DNA from: Candidatus Peregrinibacteria bacterium GW2011_GWF2_39_17
Lineage (GTDB): Bacteria; Patescibacteriota; Gracilibacteria; UBA1369; UBA12473
Assembly: GCA_000993615.1 (NCBI GenBank)
Contig: LBWM01000010.1
Span: forward strand, 1 to 64,000
Direction: 5' to 3'
Length of the DNA: 64,000 nucleotides
The position numbers and the translations under genes are program-made. Numbering within the stretch: the stretch's first letter is position 1; each line of letters starts with the position of its first letter. The notes below the pieces were generated by a model that saw only the letters and a list, made by a program, of their open reading frames with translations, was not told the origin of the DNA and made no database searches. Of this stretch, positions 7,987-19,027 are shown one piece after another.

Positions 7987-9768
7987 ATGCCCCTTGACCC
8001 TGTTTCCGAAATAAAATCCCGATTATCAATCGAAGAAGTAGTGGCAAACTATGTACAACTTAAGAAAGCAGGACGCAGTCTGAAGGGACTTTGCCCCTTT
8101 CATAATGAAAAAACACCCAGTTTTCACGTCAGCCCGGAACGACAAATAGCCTACTGCTTTGGCTGCAATAAAGGGGGCGACATTTTTTCATTTATCCAAG
8201 AAATTGAGTCCCTGGATTTTAAGGAAGCACTCAAATTTTTAGCGGATAAAGCTGGTATTTCACTGGAGCCCATTTCCACCCTCTCTGGAAATTTTAAAAT
8301 CAACAAGGATCAAAAAAATCATCTATTTTCCCTTAATGAAGAACTTGCTAATTTTTATAGCAAGCAATTATGGGATACTTCATTAGGTGAAATTGCCCAA
8401 TTATATTTAATAAATAGAGGGTTTACCCCTGAAAGTCTCAAGATTTTTCAAGTTGGGTATGCCCCTGATTCCTATGAGGAAACCTATCAACATCTCCTTA
8501 AAAAGAATTATACAAAAAAAGAATTATTGGATTTAGGTTTGCTTATTAGCAAAGAAACTACCTCTGATCATGTTTACGACCGTTTTCGAGATCGCATCAT
8601 GTTCCCCATAAAAGATATCCAAGGTAGAATTATTGGCTTTGGGGGAAGGGCTCTAAAAAAAGATGATCCGGCAAAATATATGAATTCCCCAGAATCGCTT
8701 ATTTATCACAAAGGCGAAATTATTTATGGATTAGATAAAGCTAAATTAGCTATTCGCAGTCAAGATTTAGCTATTATTGTTGAAGGATATATGGATGTTA
8801 TGGCCTCCCATCAATCTGGGATAACAAATGTAATAGCTAGTTCCGGAACAGCTCTAACTATTGAGCAACTTAAATTAATTAAACGATTTACCAATAATAT
8901 CGCTTTTTCCTTTGATACAGACCAGGCCGGGGAGGATGCCCTTCTTCGAGCTATTCAAACCGGACAACACCTACAATTATCAATGAGCATTATTCGAGTT
9001 CAAAATGGCAAGGATCCGGATGAATGCATTAAGCAAAATCCTAATTTTTGGGAGCAATCCATCAATCAGGCTAGCTACTACCTCGATTACTATTTGGAAA
9101 AACTGGATAAGAAATTTAACCTCGTCTCTCCACAAGGGAAAAAAGAAGCTTGCCATTTTTTCTTTCCCCTATTGCTTTATCTTGATTCATTAGAACGCGA
9201 TCACTATCTGCAAAAATTAGCTCTATTACTTGGAACCGAGCCTCGTTTTCTTTATGAAGATTTTAATGCCTTCAAAAAAAAACCTCATCAGTTAAATAAT
9301 TCTTCCCAATTTACCCCTAAATCACTTATACCAGCTCCAAAAACTTATTCTCCTAAAGAATATTTTTTGGGTTTAATGCTAAGGTTTCCAGAGCTTATTA
9401 CTCCTAGCCTCCTTGAATTGCCAGAAGATTTATTCAACGATACCTTGAAAAAAGTTTACAATAATCTTCGGAATCAGTATAATACCAAGGCTTGCGTTGA
9501 CCTCAGTGAAATTAAAATAAATTTGGATACTGAGCAAGTAAAATATTGTGAAGTTTTAATGCTATTTTCCGAGGCTTCAAATACCGAATTGCCGCCTGAA
9601 AAAATCAGCGAGGAACTGGGGAAATTAGCCACTCAATTAAATAGAAATTATCATAGCCAAAAGGCGACCACTCTAATGCACGAAATTCAAACCGCAAAAT
9701 TAGCCAAAGACACCGTTCTTGAACACCAACTTTTTCAAAAATATTCCGCTATAGTTCATTCCAAATAA
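7987..9768 (+). CDS. dnaG: DNA primase DnaG
   Basis: 593 residues. It synthesises RNA primers at the replication fork. The N-terminal CHC2 zinc finger is intact (C36, H39, C57, C60 in CPFH...CFGC). The TOPRIM catalytic core follows with AIIVEGYMDVMASHQSG, IASSGTALT and the acidic FDTDQAGEDA. The C-terminal helicase-interaction region is present but divergent. It is followed after 6 bases by rpoD, the classic dnaG-rpoD part of the macromolecular-synthesis operon. Confidence 0.95.
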   Translation: MPLDPVSEIKSRLSIEEVVANYVQLKKAGRSLKGLCPFHNEKTPSFHVSPERQIAYCFGCNKGGDIFSFIQEIESLDFKEALKFLADKAGISLEPISTLSGNFKINKDQKNHLFSLNEELANFYSKQLWDTSLGEIAQLYLINRGFTPESLKIFQVGYAPDSYEETYQHLLKKNYTKKELLDLGLLISKETTSDHVYDRFRDRIMFPIKDIQGRIIGFGGRALKKDDPAKYMNSPESLIYHKGEIIYGLDKAKLAIRSQDLAIIVEGYMDVMASHQSGITNVIASSGTALTIEQLKLIKRFTNNIAFSFDTDQAGEDALLRAIQTGQHLQLSMSIIRVQNGKDPDECIKQNPNFWEQSINQASYYLDYYLEKLDKKFNLVSPQGKKEACHFFFPLLLYLDSLERDHYLQKLALLLGTEPRFLYEDFNAFKKKPHQLNNSSQFTPKSLIPAPKTYSPKEYFLGLMLRFPELITPSLLELPEDLFNDTLKKVYNNLRNQYNTKACVDLSEIKINLDTEQVKYCEVLMLFSEASNTELPPEKISEELGKLATQLNRNYHSQKATTLMHEIQTAKLAKDTVLEHQLFQKYSAIVHSK

Positions 9769-9774
9769 ATCAAT

Positions 9775-10944
9775 ATGGCCAGAACTCAAAAATTCATTTC
9801 GCACTTCACGGATGACAAGATCGCCAATTATCCACCAGCTCTTCAAAAATTAATTATTAAAGGGCGAGAGCGTGGTTTTGTAACCGAGCAAGAATTATTA
9901 CAAGCCATCCCAAATGTTGAAGCGGATGTACTTTTACTTGATGAAATTTACACCCTGTTTTTAGATTTGGGTATTGACGTCATGGATGTTAAAGACGAAC
10001 TTATTTGGAAAAATTCTAAAAAACAAAGTAACAGCGATGATGCACCAGTTATTTTAACTGATGACGATGAAGAAGATGAAGAAATCACCAGTAAATTTAA
10101 CGATAAAGAAGTCGAATTAAGTGAAATCGCCAATGATTCAATCAGGATGTATTTATGCGAAATAGGAAAAGTAGATCTACTAACCGCAAAACAGGAAACC
10201 GAATTAGCGCGACGTATTAAAAGCGGTGATCAATCAGCGAAAAGACAATTAGCCGAGGCTAATCTTCGCCTTGTCGTTAGTATCGCTAAAAAATATATCG
10301 GCCGAGGGCTTTCCTTTTTAGATCTTATTCAAGAAGGAAATATCGGATTATTTAGAGCAGTTGAAAAATTTGATCCAGATCGAGGTTTTAAATTTTCAAC
10401 CTACGCCACTTGGTGGATTAGGCAAGCTATTACTAGAGCGATAGCGGATCAAGCACGAACCATTCGCATTCCGGTGCACATGGTAGAAACAATTAATAAG
10501 CTAACTCACACTCAGCGTAGATTAGTACAGGAATTAGGACGCGAACCATTGATTGAAGAACTAGCAGCTGAAATGGGAATGGACATCAAAAAAGTACGGC
10601 ACATTCTAAAAATTTCTCAAGATATAGTTTCCCTGGAGGCTCCGGTCGGTGCCGAGGAAGATAGTAAACTGGGAGATTTTATCGAAGATAGTGATTCTTT
10701 ATCTCCAGTTGAAGCCACTAACCGAAAACTTCTAAAGGAAAATATTATTCACATGCTGCAATATCTTTCTCCACGAGAAAGAAAAATTATTGAAATGCGA
10801 TTTGGCCTTAAAGATGGTATCCCACATACCCTGGAAGAAGTGGGGAAAGAATTTGGGGTTACCAGAGAAAGAATTAGACAGATCGAGGCTAAAGTGCTTC
10901 AAAAACTCAAAGAGCATCCCACCAGTGTGCGGATTAGAAGTTAA
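9775..10944 (+). CDS. rpoD: primary sigma factor RpoD (sigma-70 family)
   Basis: 389 residues. It directs RNA polymerase to housekeeping promoters. In order: a short region 1.1-like segment (1-75), an acidic linker rich in D/E (about 84-105), region 1.2 from [11 protein letters not shown], region 2 with [36 protein letters not shown] and [11 protein letters not shown] (-10 recognition), region 3, and region 4 ending in [18 protein letters not shown] (-35 helix-turn-helix). The large non-conserved region of proteobacterial RpoD is absent. Canonical TTGACA/TATAAT promoters elsewhere in the window agree with a standard primary sigma factor. Confidence 0.95.
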   Translation: MARTQKFISHFTDDKIANYPPALQKLIIKGRERGFVTEQELLQAIPNVEADVLLLDEIYTLFLDLGIDVMDVKDELIWKNSKKQSNSDDAPVILTDDDEEDEEITSKFNDKEVELSEIANDSIRMYLCEIGKVDLLTAKQETELARRIKSGDQSAKRQLAEANLRLVVSIAKKYIGRGLSFLDLIQEGNIGLFRAVEKFDPDRGFKFSTYATWWIRQAITRAIADQARTIRIPVHMVETINKLTHTQRRLVQELGREPLIEELAAEMGMDIKKVRHILKISQDIVSLEAPVGAEEDSKLGDFIEDSDSLSPVEATNRKLLKENIIHMLQYLSPRERKIIEMRFGLKDGIPHTLEEVGKEFGVTRERIRQIEAKVLQKLKEHPTSVRIRS

Positions 10945-10976
10945 AAAATTGTTTTTATCTCCTTAAAAAATATTCC

Positions 10977-11471
10977 ATGACCAATTCTACTCAAACAGAT
11001 GACACTCCTACTTTTGTAACTAAAGAAGGCTTAAAACAACTCCAACAGGAATTAGAATATCTAAAAAATGTCCGCCGTCGAGAAGTTGCTAAACGTCTTG
11101 AAGAAGCCATAAGTTATGGAGATTTGTCGGAAAATTCCGAATATGAAGAAGCGAAAAATGAACAGGCGTTTGTCGAAGGACGTATTTTGGAATTAGAAGA
11201 AAAGATTAAACATGCCCAAATTATCGCGACTGGCAAACATGGAAAGGTAGTTGAATTAGGCAGCGTTGCGGTAATTAAACAGGTAAAACCACGAGAAGGA
11301 GAATTAGAAGAATACACGATTGTTGGTTCAACTGAGGCTGATCCTCTAAATCAAAAAATTTCCAATGAATCACCCATTGGTGCGGCTTTATTAGATCATA
11401 AAGTAGGGGACGTAGTTGAAGTAAAAATACCAGCTGGGAAAGTCAGCTATAAAATCACGAATCTTAAATAA
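10977..11471 (+). CDS. greA: transcription elongation factor GreA
   Basis: 164 residues, the usual GreA length. It rescues backtracked RNA polymerase by stimulating transcript cleavage through the secondary channel. The N-terminal coiled coil contains the conserved GDLSENSEYEEAKNEQAFVEG, with the acidic tip residues. The C-terminal FKBP-like domain ends in GKVSYKITNLK. It lies 32 bases after rpoD and is followed by a T-rich terminator-like hairpin. Confidence 0.94.
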   Translation: MTNSTQTDDTPTFVTKEGLKQLQQELEYLKNVRRREVAKRLEEAISYGDLSENSEYEEAKNEQAFVEGRILELEEKIKHAQIIATGKHGKVVELGSVAVIKQVKPREGELEEYTIVGSTEADPLNQKISNESPIGAALLDHKVGDVVEVKIPAGKVSYKITNLK

Positions 11472-11475
11472 AACC

Positions 11476-11520
11476 AGAAGAAAGTTGAGAGTTATTCTAT
11501 CTTTTCTTCTTTGTTTTTTT
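11476..11520 (+). terminator. probable intrinsic terminator of greA
   Basis: AGAAGAAAG (11476-11484) can pair with CTTTTCTTCT (11501-11510) with one bulged T, and is followed directly by a T-rich tail (TTGTTTTTTTTC). The right arm and tail overlap the 3' end of the convergent small membrane-protein gene. The stem is AT-rich, hence only moderate confidence. Confidence 0.45.
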
Positions 11521-11925
11521 CTTGGCCTGAGGTAAGTAATTTTTCCTATTTTTTTGCTGGTGCTCATGTTTTAAGACAACTGGTAAAACTTTTTTATACT
11601 TATAAATCGAAAATCCGATAACCCACCCAATATACAGCAAATAAACTAGCAAAAAGAATCGCATTGCCAAATAAGGCAGGTTTTCATAACGGACCCATAA
11701 AAAAACAAACCCCAAAATTCCCAAAAATCGAATCTTTCCTGAAAAGTGCGGTAAAACACGCTGCAGAGAAACTCTGTAGGGCAATCCTTTAATTATTTTT
11801 TCTAGGTAAAATGATCCTAAAATTAAAATCAGAAAAAAAATAATTAGAGGCAGCATATAATAAAAAGAAGATCCAGGGTAAACATCAAATAAATAATTGA
11901 GTGAGAAAAGTTTGGTAGGGGACAT
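11497..11925 (-). CDS. small basic membrane protein of unknown function
   Basis: 142 residues, not recognised. Three hydrophobic segments are visible, at about residues 22-42, 66-80 and 86-108, followed by a strongly basic tail (KKTKKKR at the end). It starts 12 bases downstream of the lgt-like gene and is probably its operon partner. Stop is TAG. The basic tail could contact nucleic acid or phospholipid headgroups, but nothing more can be said. Confidence 0.6.
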   Translation of the reverse strand: MSPTKLFSLNYLFDVYPGSSFYYMLPLIIFFLILILGSFYLEKIIKGLPYRVSLQRVLPHFSGKIRFLGILGFVFLWVRYENLPYLAMRFFLLVYLLYIGWVIGFSIYKYKKVLPVVLKHEHQQKNRKNYLPQAKKKTKKKR

Positions 11926-11937
11926 AAGGGGAATTAT

Positions 11938-12717
11938 TTAATTAATTAAAGTTTGTTTGCTTTGTTTATACAATAAATAAGCTGTTGGTACAAATACAAT
12001 CATGGCAATAAAAAAAGCAACCCTAATTCCTAAAAATTCTAAAGTATCGTCTCCTCTAAAAAACTCTAAGATAAAACGTCCCAAGCTAAAACCCGCAATC
12101 GCAAAAATAGTCCAATTGTAATTTTTAGATAACATTGACCAACGATCCATTACAATTTTTCGGGTGAAAATCACGGTCGCAATAAGTAATAGGGAATAAA
12201 CTTGAGTGGGGTGCACCGGGACTGTATATTTAACACCAGTGTTTTCAAATGTAATTCCCCAGGGTAAAATAGTTTCCCGTCCATATCCCTCGCCGTCTAA
12301 TAATTGCCCGAAATTAGCACAGGCAATCCCAATTAAAATAGGCACTAGCGCAACATCAAGCCATTGCAAAAAAGATTCACCGTGGCGACGACAGTGCCAG
12401 TAAAAAACAAAACTAAAACCTAAAATTGCTCCCCAAAACGAATACCCAGGTTGCCAAAAAAACAGCAATTGCTTTAAGAAATTTATAATTGAAAATTGTC
12501 CAAAGTAACCCCAATTAGCAAAGAAAAAACATGACCTTGAAAACAAAAAAGATCCAATTAAAAGACTAAGTCCGTGCCCTAAAATAAAGTTCAAATCCAT
12601 TCGTTCATATTTAGCTCTCTTTAAAAATAGAACCGTGGCAACAAAAAATCCGATGAGCACTCCTGCCCACAAAGAATAAAGTGCAAAAGGTCCTATTTTA
12701 AACAAAACTGGATACAT
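11938..12717 (-). CDS. lgt: Lgt-like prolipoprotein diacylglyceryl transferase with altered signature
   Basis: 259 residues, about seven membrane helices. Lgt moves diacylglycerol from phosphatidylglycerol to the lipobox Cys of prolipoproteins. Supporting features: N-terminal IGPFALYSLWAGVLIG, SFWGAILGF, GEGYGRETILPWGI, VHPTQVYS and the C-terminal FILEFFRGDD, which retains the Arg equivalent to E. coli R239. The family signature GR-x-G-N-F-x-N-G-E instead reads as ANFGQLLDGE: the position of essential Arg143 is Asn and the following Asn is Gln. It may be a divergent but active enzyme or a repurposed paralogue. Lies 4 bases after the GspF-like gene. Confidence 0.75.
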   Translation of the reverse strand: MYPVLFKIGPFALYSLWAGVLIGFFVATVLFLKRAKYERMDLNFILGHGLSLLIGSFLFSRSCFFFANWGYFGQFSIINFLKQLLFFWQPGYSFWGAILGFSFVFYWHCRRHGESFLQWLDVALVPILIGIACANFGQLLDGEGYGRETILPWGITFENTGVKYTVPVHPTQVYSLLLIATVIFTRKIVMDRWSMLSKNYNWTIFAIAGFSLGRFILEFFRGDDTLEFLGIRVAFFIAMIVFVPTAYLLYKQSKQTLIN

Positions 12718-12721
12718 AAAA

Positions 12722-14098
12722 TTAGAGATTAAAAAAACTAAACAAAATTAACATTATGCCCACTACAACTAAAATACTATCTACCCGCCGAGTACGGTTG
12801 AAAAAATTAACCTTTAGGCTAGCTAAGCCATGTAAAATAAATACAAAAACTAATAAGTATTTAAATAAGATTGAATCTTCGAAAGTAATTGCCCTTGACC
12901 CTAAAATAGGTACTTCAACACCTTTAAAAGTCGAATAATATCCTAAAAAGTAATAAATTAAATAGAAACCTAAAAGCCAGCCCATAAACGCATTAAACTC
13001 TTCAACAAAGTAAATTCCTCTTTCCATTTGCCCCTGAATAGAAATAAGCTTACTATCTTTCTTAAAAAAATGATACTGCTTACGCTTTTCTATAAGGTTA
13101 CTATGAATTTGCTTTAAATCCTCCCACAAAACACCTCTGGTCTCTTTAGATCCTCTAATTATTCGTAATAAAGTATCCCACTCTTGATAGCGTAAATCTT
13201 TAATTTCTGTTTTAAATTGCTGCAACTGAGGATTAGATTTTAGAAAATCTTCAAAATATTTCAAAAAATCGCCCAAAAAATGCCAAGAAGATTTTTGTGC
13301 CTTTAATTCAAAATCATGAATAGTTGCTCGAATTTGATCGCCTACCCCAATTTTGAAAGCAGTATTTTTATTTAAAAGATGATCGAGCCTCTCAACCTCG
13401 AGTAGCAATATTCCTCGTTCATCTTCGGAAATCAAATTTGAAATAAAAAATTCAGTGCCTTTTAAGTGTTGCAACAATTCATGACAACTATGCCTAATAT
13501 AATCCAAATTATTACTACTCTTAATTCGAAGCAATTTACTAATCCCTGCTTCAACTCCTGCTCTGGATTCCGGTCTAATTTTAGCCTCAAACCGAGCAAT
13601 AAGTTGAGTAAGAGCTTTAATAATAAGTTCTATTAAATCAGTAAGTTCTTTTTTTTCTAATAAAAATTCCGGAGTTTCAACCTGAGCCTGAATAGATTCT
13701 GTAACCACTGGATGCGGCGATTGTTCGGTTTGATAGGCCTCCTTAAGTGCCTGAACTCCAGTCACCTTTATTTGTTCCTTCTCAGAGGCAGAAGCAAATT
13801 GCGAAACTAAATAAATAACATTAAAACTATATTCCTCCACAAGTCGACGATAAGCAGCCAATGAATCATGAGCTGGGATTGTCCCAATAATTTTTTTCCC
13901 ATTTTTATCCAAGGCCTCAAATTCAAATTTTTGCAAGACAGAAGATGTACCTAGTTCTGTTTCATTAGAAGAATGCATTTCCAAAATCGAAAATCCCAAA
14001 TTATTTAATTGCGTACGGGCAACTGCATCACTGGCGGCATTGATAATACCACTAAGTTTTTTACCTTGGGGATTGGTGGCTGTATATTTAAATTGCAT
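12722..14098 (-). CDS. membrane protein with two tandem GspF/PilC N-terminal-like units
   Basis: 458 residues. Residues 1-45 and about 56-100 are two copies of the same motif (F-x-Y/F-x-A-x-(D/N)-x-x-G-K, then G-x-I-x-A, then A-x-x-x-L), which is the short beta-rich unit at the N-terminus of type II secretion/type IV pilus F proteins (GspF/PilC). The two helical GspF core domains are not visible. Instead there is a linker, a long helical region (about 145-350) and three C-terminal membrane segments (about 371-388, 410-430, 440-456). I infer an envelope protein derived from or interacting with pilus machinery; its role is unknown. It lies 10 bases downstream of pyrG and 4 upstream of lgt. Confidence 0.6.
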   Translation of the reverse strand: MQFKYTATNPQGKKLSGIINAASDAVARTQLNNLGFSILEMHSSNETELGTSSVLQKFEFEALDKNGKKIIGTIPAHDSLAAYRRLVEEYSFNVIYLVSQFASASEKEQIKVTGVQALKEAYQTEQSPHPVVTESIQAQVETPEFLLEKKELTDLIELIIKALTQLIARFEAKIRPESRAGVEAGISKLLRIKSSNNLDYIRHSCHELLQHLKGTEFFISNLISEDERGILLLEVERLDHLLNKNTAFKIGVGDQIRATIHDFELKAQKSSWHFLGDFLKYFEDFLKSNPQLQQFKTEIKDLRYQEWDTLLRIIRGSKETRGVLWEDLKQIHSNLIEKRKQYHFFKKDSKLISIQGQMERGIYFVEEFNAFMGWLLGFYLIYYFLGYYSTFKGVEVPILGSRAITFEDSILFKYLLVFVFILHGLASLKVNFFNRTRRVDSILVVVGIMLILFSFFNL

Positions 14099-14108
14099 GG
14101 AGGGATAA

Positions 14109-16722
<2,614 letters not shown>

Positions 16723-16762
16723 AAGCAAAAGATTAGGAAGTAGAAGGAAAGCTTATGGGAAA

Positions 16763-16768
16763 ATTATA
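16763..16768 (-). promoter_or_regulatory. -10 element for trpS-pyrG
   Basis: TATAAT on the minus strand, 40 bases before the trpS ATG, in the 127-base gap after priA. The -35 is weak. It would drive the trpS-pyrG-GspF-like-lgt run. Confidence 0.45.
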
Positions 16769-16849
16769 TAGGAAATTGACGCTAAAATACCAGACTTAAA
16801 CATAAGTTAGCGGTAAGAACCTTGATTTTAAGGCTTTTCATAGGAAGAA

Positions 16850-19006
16850 TTAACTCATCACCATTGGATCCACGTCAATATTCCAACCTGGTTTTAGAGA
16901 TTCATTCGCCATGAATTGTTTTAAACTAGAGCGTGGATTTTCTCCTTGTAGATAAACGTGCCAATAATATTTATTATGATGTTTAGCGATTAGAGCCGGG
17001 GCACAAGTAATTTCAAGATCAGTATGTAAAAATTTTAACTGATTCGTAATTCTCAAAGCTTCAGCGGCACACTCGTTTTGATTCTCATGACGATAAATTA
17101 GCTTAATAACCTGTCTGAAAGGAACATCTTTTAATTCCAGCCGCCTTTTAATTTCTTCCTCATAAAAATGCTGATAATCATGAAAAGCAGCCCATTTTAA
17201 ACTACTATATTCGGGATTATAGGTTTGAATCACTACTTCACCAGGATGCTTAGCCCTTCCCGATCGACCAGCTACTTGAGTCAAAAGCTGAAAATTACGT
17301 TCAGAAGAACGAAAATCAGGGATACTTAATCCCACATCAGCTAAAATAACACCCACTAAGGTTACCTGCGGTAAATCTAAACCCTTCCCAATCATTTGTG
17401 TACCGACTAAAACATCAGCTTCATGCGCTTTAAAAGCACGATAAATTCGATCAAAACTTCCCTTAGCGCTGGTAGTATCACGATCCGCTCGCAAAACCCT
17501 AACCGTGGGGAATAGCTGCCTTAGTTCAGACTCAATCCGCTGTGTTCCAATACCAACAAATTTAATTGCCACTCCACCACAAGAAGGACATAACGCCGGA
17601 ACCGAAGCTGTTTTTCCACAATGATGACAAACTAAACGCTCAATTCCATTTTTAAATTTATGATGCGTAAAACTTACCTCACAAGCGGAGCAACGACAAA
17701 TAAAACCGCATTCTCTACAGATAACAGATGAGGCATGACCGCGACGATTTAAAAATAAAATGGCCTGTTTATTATTTTTTAAAATTTGCCCTAACTTTTC
17801 CTGTAATAAATTACTAAAGATACTAAAATTACCAGCCCTAAGCTCGTCACGCAAATCCACCAAATAAATTTTAGGAAGGACACAATTAGGGTCTACTCGA
17901 GTTGGTAAGGTGAATTTTTGAATACTTCCCTTTTCCGTAGCGTAAAAAGTCTCAATGCTTGGTGTTGCACTTCCCAAAAGCACTTTTGCTCCAGTTAAAT
18001 TCGAAATTTTGAAAGCCACCTCGCGGGCATGATAACGTGGTGAAGTTTCCTGTTTGTATGACCATTCATGTTCTTCATCTAAAACAATCAAACCAAGGTT
18101 TTTAATTGGAGCAAATAAGGCAGATCGAGGCCCAATCACAACATCAGCTCCTTGAGTTTGAATGCGCCACCATTCTCGTTCTTTTTCAGAGACTAATAAG
18201 TGACTATGAAGAACTGCCAAACGATCACGGAAAACATGCTGAAAATAATCAATGAGTTGCGGTGTTAGAGAAATTTCCGGAACTAAAATAATCACCTGCT
18301 TTCCTTCAAAAACATATTTTTGCGCCAATTTTAAATAAATTTCGGTTTTTCCTGAACCTGTCACCCCGTGAATTAAAAAACATTTTTCTTCCGAATTAGG
18401 GATCCCATCAACAATCGCCTTTTGATTAAAAGTGAGCTTTTTTGACAAAAAATCAGCGGGAAAATCCTTAAGTAGGGGTAAAATATCTCCTCTACGCTCA
18501 ATTAAAAATCCCTTTTTTACCAAACTACGAAGAGTTATAAGACTAAAACGCCCTAATTCTAGTCGAGATAAGCACGATTTTCGCTTAAATAAATTCAAAA
18601 CTTCTTGCTGTTTTTTCCCTAACGGAGATAACAAAGGTGCAGTTGCTCGTTCAAAAACAATTTGGTAGGGGATAACGGGATTTTGAATCCAAAGTTTTCT
18701 AGGAAGCATCAATTTTAAAACCTGATAAAGTGGTGCGAAATAATAATCTGCAATCCATTTAGCAAGCTCAATTTGCCAAGGGTTTAAAAGTGTTTCACCT
18801 TCAAGTACAGCCAATATTTCCTTGGTTCTAAAAACAATCTTCCTATCATGCAATTCAGTAATAATGCCTGCTTGTCGTCGGTTGCGCAAAGGAACCTGAA
18901 CCGTTTTTCCCAATTCAACTTTTCCCTGTAACTCCACAGGCACATTATAGGTTAAGGTGCTATGGAACCTACCTAAACCAAATGGAAGCGTAATCTCCGC
19001 GTACAT
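16850..19006 (-). CDS. priA: primosomal protein N' (replication restart helicase PriA)
   Basis: 718 residues. It reloads the replisome at collapsed forks. The N-terminal 3'-DNA-binding domain is followed by the SF2 helicase with Walker A GVTGSGKTEIYLKLA, DEEH in VLDEEHEWSYKQE and GSATPSIET. The zinc-binding region is complete (CRECG, CRCSAC, CHHCG, CPSCGG; eight Cys). Later helicase motifs include GTQMIGKGLDLPQVTLVG and QVAGRSGR. The length is close to the E. coli protein. Confidence 0.94.
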   Translation of the reverse strand: MYAEITLPFGLGRFHSTLTYNVPVELQGKVELGKTVQVPLRNRRQAGIITELHDRKIVFRTKEILAVLEGETLLNPWQIELAKWIADYYFAPLYQVLKLMLPRKLWIQNPVIPYQIVFERATAPLLSPLGKKQQEVLNLFKRKSCLSRLELGRFSLITLRSLVKKGFLIERRGDILPLLKDFPADFLSKKLTFNQKAIVDGIPNSEEKCFLIHGVTGSGKTEIYLKLAQKYVFEGKQVIILVPEISLTPQLIDYFQHVFRDRLAVLHSHLLVSEKEREWWRIQTQGADVVIGPRSALFAPIKNLGLIVLDEEHEWSYKQETSPRYHAREVAFKISNLTGAKVLLGSATPSIETFYATEKGSIQKFTLPTRVDPNCVLPKIYLVDLRDELRAGNFSIFSNLLQEKLGQILKNNKQAILFLNRRGHASSVICRECGFICRCSACEVSFTHHKFKNGIERLVCHHCGKTASVPALCPSCGGVAIKFVGIGTQRIESELRQLFPTVRVLRADRDTTSAKGSFDRIYRAFKAHEADVLVGTQMIGKGLDLPQVTLVGVILADVGLSIPDFRSSERNFQLLTQVAGRSGRAKHPGEVVIQTYNPEYSSLKWAAFHDYQHFYEEEIKRRLELKDVPFRQVIKLIYRHENQNECAAEALRITNQLKFLHTDLEITCAPALIAKHHNKYYWHVYLQGENPRSSLKQFMANESLKPGWNIDVDPMVMS

Positions 19007-19027
19007 ATTTCGAAATTTAAAAATCGC

